From Halothece sp. MAG (lineage in GTDB: Bacteria > Cyanobacteriota > Cyanobacteriia > Cyanobacteriales > Rubidibacteraceae), in the NCBI GenBank assembly GCA_018610095.1, contig JAHEOB010000120.1, forward strand, positions 1 to 13,613: 13,613 nucleotides of DNA. The letters run 5' to 3'. The notes beneath the pieces were generated by a model. It was not told the origin of the DNA. It made no database searches and saw only the letters and a list, made by a program, of their open reading frames with translations. This document shows positions 6,370 to 13,613 of this stretch, piece after piece (within the stretch, counting starts at the first letter, position 1; each line of letters begins with the position of its first letter). A program made the position numbers and the translations under genes.

Positions 6370-7638
6370 ATGGAGAACGGTTTATCTGCGAGTTTTCCTA
6401 CCTTACCTTTTCCCTTAGAATGGCTGCCTCAAGAGGTTTATTTAGTGGGCGGAACGGTTCGAGATGCCCTTTTAAATCGCGATCGCGGTGATTTTGATAT
6501 TGATTTAGTGCTGGAGAAAGATGCAGCAAAATTGGCACGTCAAATTGCCCGTCGCTGTGAAGCTGGCTTTGTGGTTTTAGATGAGCAACGGGATATTGCC
6601 AGAGTAGTATTTGAGGGGGGAACCGTTGATGTTGCCAAAATTGAAGGGGATAATTTAGAGCAAGATTTGCGACGTAGGGATTTTACCATTAACGCGATCG
6701 CGTATCATTTATATCATCAAGTCTTGATTGACCCCTTAGGCGGTAAATGGGATTTAGAGGCAGGGGTCATTAAAATGGTATCTGCTGCCAATCTTAAAGC
6801 GGATCCGCTACGGCTATTACGGGCTTATCGGCAAGGGGCACAACTCCAGTTCACTATTGACGCCACGACTAGGCAAACCATTGGAGAACTTGCCCCCCAT
6901 TTAAAATTGGTGGCTGCCGAACGCATCCAAACGGAACTATCTTATATTTTTAGTACCTCGGCGGGTTCTGTTTATTTACAACAGGCTTGGGAGGATGGGG
7001 TTCTCTCAACGTGGTTTCCTGAGGTGACGCAGCAACAAGTGCAACAAGTGCAAACCATTGATGAAGTCAGTGACACGTTAGCCCAACAATGGCCGCAGTT
7101 AGTTCCAGAATGGGAGAAAAATGTCGGGGGCGAGTCAGATACCATGCAAGCGTTAGCCAAGTTAGCTTGTTTAGTTCCCATTGATCCTGACTCAGCAGAA
7201 TCAAAATTAACAGAACTGCGATATTCTCGGGCAGAAATTCGCACAGTGACAAAAACCCTCAACGTACTACCTCAGTTACTGGAAACCAAGGGTGGAGAGA
7301 TGAGTTTACGGGATCAATACCTGTTCTTTCAACAGGCGGTTCCGGTATTTCCTTGTGTGTTATTAACCGCGATCGCGAAAGGGGTAACCATTGAGGCGAT
7401 TGCCCCGTTAATTGAACGTTATCTCCATGCTGACGATCCGGTGGCTTATCCGCAACCCATTGTAACGGGAAAAGATTTGCTGCGATCGCTGCCGTTATCC
7501 CCTTCGCCATTGATTGGTCAATTATTAACGGAATTGCAAATTGCCTACATTGAAGGCAGCGTCACTTCAGCAGAGGAAGCCTTAGAACTGGCAAAAACTT
7601 GGATCGATCAAGGAAAAATGAAACGCACCCAATCCTGA
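6370..7638 (+). CDS. cca: tRNA nucleotidyltransferase, class II CCA/poly(A) polymerase family
   Basis: The 422-residue enzyme belongs to the class II nucleotidyltransferases that add all or part of the 3' CCA of tRNAs. The one tRNA in this window lacks an encoded CCA, so such an enzyme is required. Numbered from ATG at 6370: YLVGGTVRD (24-32), the catalytic DFDID with Asp43 and Asp45, a further Asp87 in VDVAKI, RRRDFTINAIAY (101-112), the template-type motif ADPLRLLRAYRQGAQLQF, and ERIQTELSYIF. There is no HD domain. In the template motif the first residue of the EDxxR consensus is Ala. Some cyanobacteria split CC-adding and A-adding between two class II enzymes, so its exact specificity (CCA, CC or A) is open. 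A TTG at 6358 is an alternative start; GAG at 6360-6362 would serve as a weak ribosome binding site for the ATG. The 3' end forms a hairpin shared with the glsF terminator. Confidence 0.93.
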   Translation: MENGLSASFPTLPFPLEWLPQEVYLVGGTVRDALLNRDRGDFDIDLVLEKDAAKLARQIARRCEAGFVVLDEQRDIARVVFEGGTVDVAKIEGDNLEQDLRRRDFTINAIAYHLYHQVLIDPLGGKWDLEAGVIKMVSAANLKADPLRLLRAYRQGAQLQFTIDATTRQTIGELAPHLKLVAAERIQTELSYIFSTSAGSVYLQQAWEDGVLSTWFPEVTQQQVQQVQTIDEVSDTLAQQWPQLVPEWEKNVGGESDTMQALAKLACLVPIDPDSAESKLTELRYSRAEIRTVTKTLNVLPQLLETKGGEMSLRDQYLFFQQAVPVFPCVLLTAIAKGVTIEAIAPLIERYLHADDPVAYPQPIVTGKDLLRSLPLSPSPLIGQLLTELQIAYIEGSVTSAEEALELAKTWIDQGKMKRTQS

Positions 7639-7649
7639 GATTAGGTGCG
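7612..7649 (-). terminator. Rho-independent terminator of glsF inside the 3' end of cca
   Basis: CGCACCCAATC (7624-7634) and GATTAGGTGCG (7639-7649) form an 11-position stem with one mismatch and a CTGA loop. On the minus strand it is followed by TTTCATTTTT, and it lies 24 bp past the glsF stop codon. The left arm and loop encode the last residues and stop of cca. On the plus strand no T-tract follows, so it mainly serves glsF. Confidence 0.65.
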
Positions 7650-7672
7650 CGATTGCAGTAAGTTAAGAAACC

Positions 7673-10600
7673 TTACTTGGCACTAGTAAGTGTTTTTTCC
7701 TGTTCCGAAAATTCGGGATTGGCGACTGCCGTTTCTGCTTCGGAGGGGGGAACAATTTGCCAGAACTTGGGTAAGTAAGTGTCCCAATGATCTAAGATGT
7801 GACGGGCTTTTTCGCTACCAGTCCGTTCGGCATGATTAGCAATTAACTCTTTGAGTTGGGCTTCCCCATCTTTAGTGGCAATTCGTTGATAGCTGACAAT
7901 TTCCGTATTCACTTTGGCGGGTAAGTTGTCTTCTTCATCCAGGAAGTAGGCAATTCCGCCTGTCATACCAGCACCAACGTTACGCCCAGTTTTTCCGAGA
8001 ACGACAACCACACCCCCTGTCATGTATTCACAGCAATGGTCGCCAGCACCCATAATGACGGCGTATCCAAAGGAGTTGCGCACGGCAAAGCGTTCCCCAG
8101 CTTGTCCATTGGCATAGAGATAGCCCCCAGTTGCGCCATAAAGGCAGGTATTGCCAATAATGGCGTTATGGGCGGGGTCATAATTGGCTTCTTTAGAGGG
8201 AACAATGACGATTTCGCCACCGTGCATGGCTTTGCCAACATAGTCGTTGGCTTCACCCGTGAGGGTGAGGTTCATTCCTGGCAGGTTAAACGCGCCAAAA
8301 CTTTGTCCAGCAGAACCGTAGAAGTTGAAGTTAAGTTGTCCTTCAAAGCCCGTATCACCGTATTGTTTGGCTAATTTACCAGCAATGCGACCTCCCACAG
8401 CGCGATCGGTGTTGACAATTTTGATGGATTTGCTGACCTGACCATGATTTGCCATAGCTGTGATAATTTCAGGGTCATTTAGCAATTGTTCATCTAAAAT
8501 GGAGCCATTACTGTGAACCTCTTCATGTTGCAGCCAGCTGCGATCGCGGCTAACATCAGGGAGATTTAGTAGGGCATCTAGGTTTAAGGATTGGGTTTTG
8601 GTTAACTCGACATTTTCCCGAGGTTGCAGTAAATCTGAGCGGCCAATCACTTCATCTAAGCGACGATAGCCCAACCGCGCTAACAACATCCGGACTTCTT
8701 CTGCAACAAAGTAGAAGAAGTTGACCACATGTTCTGGCGTGCCACTAAATCGTTTACGGAGTTTTTCCTGTTGGGTTGCTACACCCACGGGACAGTTATT
8801 GGTATGGCAAATGCGGGCCATAATACAGCCTTCGGCAATCATGGAGACGGAACCAAAGCCATATTCTTCTGCCCCCATGAGTGCGCCCATAACGACATCC
8901 CAACCGGTTTTGAAACCACCATCAGCACGGAGAATGACGCGATCGCGCAGTTGATTCTCCAATAACATTTGATGAACTTCGGTGACGCCTAACTCCCAAG
9001 GCACACCAGCGTGTTTAATGGAAGAGAGGGGAGAGGCCCCGGTTCCACCATCATGCCCAGAAACTTGAATAATATCGGCATTGCCTTTTGCCACACCAGC
9101 AGCAATGGTGCCAATGCCAATTTCTGCCACCAGTTTCACCGAAACTTTTCCTTGGGGATTTACTTGGTGTAAGTCAAAGATTAACTGGGCTAAGTCTTCA
9201 ATGGAATAGATGTCGTGGTGCGGGGGTGGCGAAATCAGGGGAACACCGGGTTTGGAACGCCGTAACATGGCAATATAAGGACTGACTTTCTTGCCAGGAA
9301 GTTGTCCGCCTTCTCCTGGTTTTGCTCCTTGGGCAATTTTAATTTCGATTTGCTTGCCACTCATCAAGTATTCCGGGGTCACCCCAAAACGCCCAGAAGC
9401 TACCTGTTTAATCGCTGAACTTGCGGTATCACCATTTTTTAGTCCTTTCAGATGCGGTAAAGTCTCGGAATGACCATTTTCATCCACATCATCGAGAACT
9501 AGAAAACGAGTGGGATCTTCGCCACCTTCACCGGAATTGGATTTCCCACCAATCCGATTCATCGCTACTGCAAGGGTTTCATGGGCTTCACGAGATAAAG
9601 CCCCTAATGACATCGCCCCAGTACAGAACCGCTTAACAATCTCTTCCACGGGTTCCACTTCATCAATCGAGATGGGAGCGCGATCGCTGTTAAAGTCTAA
9701 TAAATCCCGTAATGCTGTGGGCGGACGGTTTTCCAGATATTGCTTATAAACCTCATAGTGGTCATATTCTTTGCCAGCTACTGCTTTATGAAGCGCTTTC
9801 GCCATGTCAGGGCTATTCATGTGGTACTCGCCACTGGGACGATATTTAATAAAGCCATAATTTTCTAGTTTCTTCCCTTGCACCTCAGGGAACGCCTTCT
9901 TATGGAAGTTCATCACTTCCTGGGCGAGTTCTTGTAGGTTCAAGCCACCGACACGGGACGTTGTTCCAGCAAAGGCTAAATCGATGACTTCCGAACTTAA
10001 ACCAATTGCCTCAAAAATCTGCGCCCCATTATAGCTAGATAACAGCGAAATCCCCATTTTAGACAGAATTTTCAGCAAGCCCATCTCCACAGCATGGCGA
10101 TATTGTTCTTGGGCTTGAACACAGGACAGTTTCTCCAACCGCCCTTTCTCCATCATTTTTTGGGTTTTGGGGTCAGCCCACCATTGACGGATACTTTCTA
10201 GGGCTAAATAGGGGCATACGGCGGAAGCACCAAAGCCAATTAAACAACCGAAATGATGGGTACTCCAGCACTGGGCAGTATCCACTACCAGTGAGGCTTT
10301 CATCCGTAATCCTTCTCGAATGAGGTGATGGTGAACCGTGCCCACTGCTAATAGCGGGGGAATATAACTGTATTGTTCATTAATGCCACCGCCAACACGG
10401 TCCGATAGCACTAAAATTTTGCTCCCTGCTTTAACCGCTTCTGCTGCAACGGTTTGTAACTGTTGGAGAGCATCTTCTAAGCCTTGCGGTCCTTTTTCCA
10501 CCGAAAAGAGGGTGGACAGTTCAGTGGTTTCAAACCCAGAATCTTTCACTGCCTCTAATTCAGCATCATTCAGCACTGGGGTTTTAATCTTTAGCAGTTG

Positions 10601-12313
10601 GGCATTTTCAGGAGAGGCTTGCAACAGATTGCCCCGTTCCCCCAGCGACATCTGCAATGACATGACAAGACTTTCCCGCAAGGGGTCAATGGCAGGGTTA
10701 GTTACCTGGGCAAACCGTTGCTTGAAGTAATCATACAGTAACCGTGGCTTCTCTGATAGCACCGCTAATGGAATATCATCCCCCATACAGAAGACAGGCT
10801 CTTTACCATCGGTCACCATGGGCTGAATAATCAATTCTAAATCTTCTGCGGTGTAACCGAAGGCAGACTGCTTCTGGAACACTTCGTTGTTATCCATTTT
10901 CGGGGCATTGGGGAAGCTTTCTAATTCAACAGTTTTCTGTCCTTGACGTACCCATTCCCCGTAAGGGGCTTGTTGAGCAACTTTCCGTTTAATATCCCAA
11001 TTTTTCAAAAGCTGCTGATTTTCTAAGTCCACAGCAAGCATTTGCCCAGGCCCCAAGCGACCTTTCTCCACAATATCTGCTTCCGGTAAGGGCAGGGCAC
11101 CTGCTTCCGAACTCACGACCACGTAGCCATCTTTTGTGAGACAGTAACGAGCAGGACGTAAGCCATTACGGTCTAAGTTTGCGCCAACGGTTTTGCCATC
11201 ACTAAAAACAATGAGTGCCGGCCCATCCCAAGGTTCTTGAAGGCCACGATAATATTCGTAGAAATCAACAATTTCAGGATAGGGGGCTAACTCGGGTTGT
11301 TCTTCATAGGCTTCTGGCATCAAGATCATGAGCGCTTCCATGGGGCTGTGTCCCGCATTAACCAGAAGCTCCATGGCGTTATCTAAGTTGGCAGAATCAC
11401 TTTTATCCTGACTGACTAAGGGCAACTCATTTAATTGTTCTTGATTCCAGTTGGGTGCTTTTAAGTCAGCTTTTCTCGCCTCCATCCAGTTAATATTGCC
11501 AAGGAGGGTATTAATTTCTCCGTTATGCCCCAGTAACCGCATGGGCTGGGCTAGGGGCCATTTGGGCATGGTATTGGTGCTAAAGCGACGATGGTAGATC
11601 GCAAAGGGGCTGATAAAGTCTGGATTTTTGAAATCGAGGTAAAATTCCCCGAGAACCACTGAGCGCACCATCCCTTTATAGACAATGGTGCGATTGGAGA
11701 ATGAGCAGATATAGAATTGTTCCGAATCGTCTAAACCTGCCGAATTGGCAACTTCTTGTTTGATTTCGGCGCTGGTTAGATAAAGGTGTTGTTCTAACTC
11801 ATCCCCTTGTTGAGTGGGGGAAGAGACAATGACTTGTTCTACCCGAGGCTGATTTTCCCTCGCTTTTTCCCCTAATACCTCTGTTTGGACAGGAACGGGT
11901 CGCCATGCAATTAATTCCAGGTTACGCTGGCTAAGTACTTTTTCCACACAAGCCCGTACCTTAGCAGCTTGTTGCTCATCTAAGGGTAAAAAGAGCATCC
12001 CCACTGCCATTTTTTCTTGGGGAGGAACAGAAAAATGGTTCTGGCTTAACCAGTTTTGGAACAATTGCCAAGGAATGGCGCTCATAATACCTGCTCCATC
12101 CCCTGAGTCTTGGTCGGCACTACAGGCACCTCGGTGTTCTAAACATCCCAAGGCACTCAGGGCTTGTTGGACTAAACTATGGCTAGCCTTACCTTGCTGT
12201 GAGGCAATAAAACCAACACCACAGGCATCTCGTTCTTGGCTTAGCCAATACTGTCCTTGGTAAGTGGTAGAAGAATGGGAAGGTTGTTTTTGCTGCATAA
12301 AATTATCATTCAT
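7673..12313 (-). CDS. glsF: Ferredoxin-dependent glutamate synthase (Fd-GOGAT)
   Basis: This 1546-residue enzyme transfers the amide of glutamine to 2-oxoglutarate, making two glutamates with electrons from reduced ferredoxin; with glutamine synthetase it forms the main ammonium-assimilation cycle. The N-terminal class II glutaminase starts at the nucleophile Cys31 (RDACGVGF, normally exposed by propeptide removal), followed by LEHRGACSADQDSGDGAGI. The synthase domain contains GGEDPTRF and an insertion at about 937-960 before IKQVASGRFGVT, the ferredoxin loop absent from NADPH-type GltB. The 3Fe-4S cysteines are 1163, 1169 and 1174 in CIMARICHTNNC. The end is the glycine-rich beta-helix (GNTCLYGATGGYLYANG, MTGGVVVVLGKTGRNVGAG). 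ATG at 12313 is preferred; GTG at 12367 would add 18 residues and ATG at 12298 would remove 5, all within the propeptide. No convincing NtcA site or riboswitch is seen upstream. Confidence 0.98.
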   Translation of the reverse strand: MNDNFMQQKQPSHSSTTYQGQYWLSQERDACGVGFIASQQGKASHSLVQQALSALGCLEHRGACSADQDSGDGAGIMSAIPWQLFQNWLSQNHFSVPPQEKMAVGMLFLPLDEQQAAKVRACVEKVLSQRNLELIAWRPVPVQTEVLGEKARENQPRVEQVIVSSPTQQGDELEQHLYLTSAEIKQEVANSAGLDDSEQFYICSFSNRTIVYKGMVRSVVLGEFYLDFKNPDFISPFAIYHRRFSTNTMPKWPLAQPMRLLGHNGEINTLLGNINWMEARKADLKAPNWNQEQLNELPLVSQDKSDSANLDNAMELLVNAGHSPMEALMILMPEAYEEQPELAPYPEIVDFYEYYRGLQEPWDGPALIVFSDGKTVGANLDRNGLRPARYCLTKDGYVVVSSEAGALPLPEADIVEKGRLGPGQMLAVDLENQQLLKNWDIKRKVAQQAPYGEWVRQGQKTVELESFPNAPKMDNNEVFQKQSAFGYTAEDLELIIQPMVTDGKEPVFCMGDDIPLAVLSEKPRLLYDYFKQRFAQVTNPAIDPLRESLVMSLQMSLGERGNLLQASPENAQLLKIKTPVLNDAELEAVKDSGFETTELSTLFSVEKGPQGLEDALQQLQTVAAEAVKAGSKILVLSDRVGGGINEQYSYIPPLLAVGTVHHHLIREGLRMKASLVVDTAQCWSTHHFGCLIGFGASAVCPYLALESIRQWWADPKTQKMMEKGRLEKLSCVQAQEQYRHAVEMGLLKILSKMGISLLSSYNGAQIFEAIGLSSEVIDLAFAGTTSRVGGLNLQELAQEVMNFHKKAFPEVQGKKLENYGFIKYRPSGEYHMNSPDMAKALHKAVAGKEYDHYEVYKQYLENRPPTALRDLLDFNSDRAPISIDEVEPVEEIVKRFCTGAMSLGALSREAHETLAVAMNRIGGKSNSGEGGEDPTRFLVLDDVDENGHSETLPHLKGLKNGDTASSAIKQVASGRFGVTPEYLMSGKQIEIKIAQGAKPGEGGQLPGKKVSPYIAMLRRSKPGVPLISPPPHHDIYSIEDLAQLIFDLHQVNPQGKVSVKLVAEIGIGTIAAGVAKGNADIIQVSGHDGGTGASPLSSIKHAGVPWELGVTEVHQMLLENQLRDRVILRADGGFKTGWDVVMGALMGAEEYGFGSVSMIAEGCIMARICHTNNCPVGVATQQEKLRKRFSGTPEHVVNFFYFVAEEVRMLLARLGYRRLDEVIGRSDLLQPRENVELTKTQSLNLDALLNLPDVSRDRSWLQHEEVHSNGSILDEQLLNDPEIITAMANHGQVSKSIKIVNTDRAVGGRIAGKLAKQYGDTGFEGQLNFNFYGSAGQSFGAFNLPGMNLTLTGEANDYVGKAMHGGEIVIVPSKEANYDPAHNAIIGNTCLYGATGGYLYANGQAGERFAVRNSFGYAVIMGAGDHCCEYMTGGVVVVLGKTGRNVGAGMTGGIAYFLDEEDNLPAKVNTEIVSYQRIATKDGEAQLKELIANHAERTGSEKARHILDHWDTYLPKFWQIVPPSEAETAVANPEFSEQEKTLTSAK

Positions 12314-12619
12314 GTCTATTATTATCTCTAAATTTAGCGAATTATTCGGCAGTCCTGTCCATGCCACAATAGGTATCTACAATGTTAGCGGCTTTCCCCT
12401 GTTGGTGGATGGTACGGCTAGAATGGTGCTAGTTGCTTAAGCATACAACTGTTTGTTAAGTTTTTCAGTATAGTAGGTTTCTCTATATTAAAACAGTATT
12501 AAAATAGTCGGTCAAGTTCGATCCGATGGGGTGGCGTGTTGCTCTGAGAAGATAAGGCATTGACAAATTTTATTCTAGATGAAATAATAGCTATCTGGGC
12601 GCAACGAATGAGAGTGTAA
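12314..12619. other. Gap of 306 bp between glsF and tRNA-Leu
   Basis: This divergent region carries the promoter of glsF (minus) and that of tRNA-Leu (plus). AGTTG at 12431-12435 and CAACT at 12446-12450 form a dyad around the palindrome TGCTTAAGCA, which could be a regulator site. CTAG/CTAG flanks a 7-nt loop near 12417-12432. A short minus-strand frame starting ATG near 12363 (MDRTAE and stop) lies ahead of glsF. No convincing coding gene is present. Confidence 0.5.
12560..12588 (+). promoter_or_regulatory. Sigma70-type promoter of tRNA-Leu
   Basis: A perfect -35 TTGACA (12560-12565) is separated by 17 bp from AATAAT (12583-12588), which matches the -10 consensus at five of six positions. 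The predicted start is near 12595, about 25 bp before the mature tRNA. It is the best promoter match in the window. Confidence 0.8.
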
Positions 12620-12703
12620 GCGGAACTGGCGGAATTGGTAGACGCGCTAGATTCAGGTTCTAGTGTTCGCAAGAACTTCCGGGTTCAAGTCCCGGGTTCC
12701 GCA
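12620..12703 (+). tRNA. trnL-CAG: tRNA-Leu (anticodon CAG)
   Basis: An 84-nt class II tRNA decodes CUG. The acceptor stem pairs GCGGAAC (12620-12626) with GTTCCGC (12696-12702), with discriminator A at 12703. The anticodon stem CTAGA/TCTAG (12647-12651 and 12659-12663) holds the loop TTCAGGT with CAG at 12654-12656. The long variable arm GTTC-GCAA-GAAC is typical of leucine tRNAs, and the T arm is CCGGG-TTCAAGT-CCCGG. The 3' CCA is not encoded and must be added by a nucleotidyltransferase. No intron is present; the intron familiar in cyanobacterial tRNA-Leu is in the UAA isoacceptor. Confidence 0.98.
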
Positions 12704-12735
12704 TTTGGAGGGCGAATCGTTTATCATAACAAGTA

Positions 12736-13613
12736 ATGGTACTTTATTTGGGAATTGACTTTGGGACATCTGGGGCAAGGGCAGTGGTGATTGATTCCCA
12801 GCAACGAATTCAATCACAGCAGGAATATTCCTTTCGAGAACAAGACAATGGCATCCGACAATGGCGTAACGCGCTATGTTATTTGTTAGATGCAATTCCG
12901 ACAACCATCAAACAGGGAGTCGAAAAAATTGCCCTTAATGGGACATCTTCCACCGTATTACTCTGCGATCGCGCTGGGGAACCGTTAACATCTCCTTTAT
13001 TATATCGCGATCGCGCCCCGAAAGCGATTGTTGATACTATTGATGACCTTGCACCCGCCGAGCATGTGGTTCAAAGTGCCTCCTCCAGCCTCGCCAAATT
13101 CTGCTACTGGCAACAACAAGACTTTTTTTCCCAAGCCCATTATTTTCTTCACCAAGCGGACTGGTTAGCTGCCCTCCTCCATGGCAACTTCGGCATCAGT
13201 GATTACCATAATGCCCTCAAACTGGGTTACGATGTGGAGAATCTGTGTTATCCTCAGTGGTTACAAAGGCTGCCTAGTTTTTCGATTCTGCCGCAAGTGC
13301 TTGCCCCTGGCACTGCTGTAGCAACTATTGTCCCTGAGATTGCCAAGCAATACGAATTCCCTGCGGTTTGTCAAATTTGCACCGGTACCACCGATAGCAT
13401 TGCAGCATTTATTGCCAGTGGTGCAACTCAACCGGGAGAAGCAGTGACTTCCCTCGGTTCAACCTTAGTGTTAAAACTGCTGAGTGAAAATTCGGTACAA
13501 GCAAGCCAATACGGGGTTTATAGTCATCGTTTTGGAAATTTATGGTTAACAGGGGGAGCTTCCAATACAGGCGGGGCGGTTTTAAGCCATTTCTTTAGTG
13601 AGGAACAGTTAAA
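12736..13613 (+). CDS. FGGY-family carbohydrate kinase, XK-1/SePSK-like (3' end missing)
   Basis: The gene runs off the window after 292 codons. It opens with MVLYLGIDFGTSGARAVVID, the FGGY phosphate-binding motif, with Asp8 and Ser12. CTGTTDSIAAFIASGA places the probable catalytic Asp at 220, and SLGSTLVLKLLS and LTGGASNTGGAVLSHFF begin the C-terminal ATP-binding domain. The compact form resembles the XK-1 group of plant plastids and cyanobacteria, including Synechococcus SePSK, for which D-ribulose kinase activity has been reported. The substrate here is inferred by that resemblance; xylulose or another pentulose is possible. ATG at 12736 is fixed by an in-frame TAA at 12727-12729. Only 32 bp separate it from tRNA-Leu, with no terminator or clear promoter between, so transcription from the tRNA promoter is likely. 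Confidence 0.92.
   Translation, partial: MVLYLGIDFGTSGARAVVIDSQQRIQSQQEYSFREQDNGIRQWRNALCYLLDAIPTTIKQGVEKIALNGTSSTVLLCDRAGEPLTSPLLYRDRAPKAIVDTIDDLAPAEHVVQSASSSLAKFCYWQQQDFFSQAHYFLHQADWLAALLHGNFGISDYHNALKLGYDVENLCYPQWLQRLPSFSILPQVLAPGTAVATIVPEIAKQYEFPAVCQICTGTTDSIAAFIASGATQPGEAVTSLGSTLVLKLLSENSVQASQYGVYSHRFGNLWLTGGASNTGGAVLSHFFSEEQL

Larger units (their letters stand above)
1617..13014. repeat. Dispersed HIP1 octamers (GCGATCGC), about 15 copies
   Basis: Exact copies of the palindrome start at 1617, 2790, 4008, 4221, 4261, 4646, 6479, 6694, 7369, 7482, 8540, 8939, 9680, 12965 and 13007. All lie inside coding regions. HIP1 is a known abundant octamer in many cyanobacterial genomes. The density fits such a host and argues that the window is resident chromosome. 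pgk, smpB and the MBL-fold gene have none. Confidence 0.9.

Noticed and set aside
8036..8374. Open frame of 112 codons on the plus strand inside glsF
   Set aside because: It is antisense to the conserved C-terminal domain of glsF and shows no recognisable motif or ribosome binding site. The same holds for other antisense frames at 10383-10730, 8721-8965 and 192-488.
12314..12420. Possible glutamine riboswitch in the glsF leader
   Set aside because: I looked for the conserved blocks of the cyanobacterial glnA RNA motif and did not recognise them.
12473..12486. GTA-N8-TAT, one base off the NtcA consensus GTA-N8-TAC, upstream of glsF
   Set aside because: The nearest TAN3T -10 on the minus strand (TATGCT at 12440-12445) is 27 bp away instead of the usual 22-23. 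A one-mismatch hit to such a short motif is expected by chance.
12653..12904. Minus-strand open frame of 83 codons across tRNA-Leu and the kinase start
   Set aside because: It runs antisense through the tRNA T arm, giving the familiar spurious tRNA-derived peptide.

Overview
The window is a chromosomal segment of a cyanobacterium. The evidence is psbV (extrinsic cytochrome c550 of photosystem II), a Ycf34 protein, a ferredoxin-dependent glutamate synthase, a plant/cyanobacterial EGY-type site-2 protease, an XK-1/SePSK-type sugar kinase, and about fifteen copies of the cyanobacterial HIP1 octamer GCGATCGC (roughly one per 0.9 kb). The content is mostly core housekeeping and photosynthesis genes. 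I see no complete mobile element, CRISPR array, prophage or toxin-antitoxin locus.

Layout. Positions 1-202 are non-coding or hold the remnant of something cut by the window edge, with nested inverted repeats. Minus strand: pgk (203-1408) lies downstream of psbV (1550-2041), with a good intrinsic terminator between them. A 340-bp gap (2042-2381) holds several hairpins and ends in a short hairpin plus T-tract just before pgeF (2382-3185, plus). pgeF runs tail-to-tail into smpB (3172-3645, minus) with a 14-bp overlap. An EGY-like membrane protease (3674-5179, minus) precedes smpB by 28 bp on the same strand. A degenerate metallo-beta-lactamase-fold protein (5276-5953, plus) converges on ycf34 (6025-6273, minus). 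ycf34 diverges from a tRNA nucleotidyltransferase gene (6370-7638, plus), whose 3' end carries the likely terminator of the convergent 4.6-kb Fd-GOGAT gene (7673-12313, minus). After a 306-bp gap with a strong sigma70-type promoter come tRNA-Leu(CAG) (12620-12703) and, 32 bp later, an FGGY kinase gene cut by the window end.

Functional links. pgk (glycolysis and Calvin cycle), psbV (oxygen evolution), Ycf34 (photosynthetic electron transport), Fd-GOGAT (nitrogen assimilation driven by reduced ferredoxin) and the pentulose kinase all belong to photoautotrophic metabolism. smpB (ribosome rescue), the nucleotidyltransferase (CCA-end maturation) and tRNA-Leu, whose CCA is not encoded, belong to translation. 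Gene strands alternate and there are few obvious operons, as is usual in cyanobacteria. The points most worth a second look are the structured leader or sRNA candidate before pgeF, the MBL protein that has lost most metal ligands, the unusual C-terminus of PsbV, and the tight tRNA-kinase arrangement.
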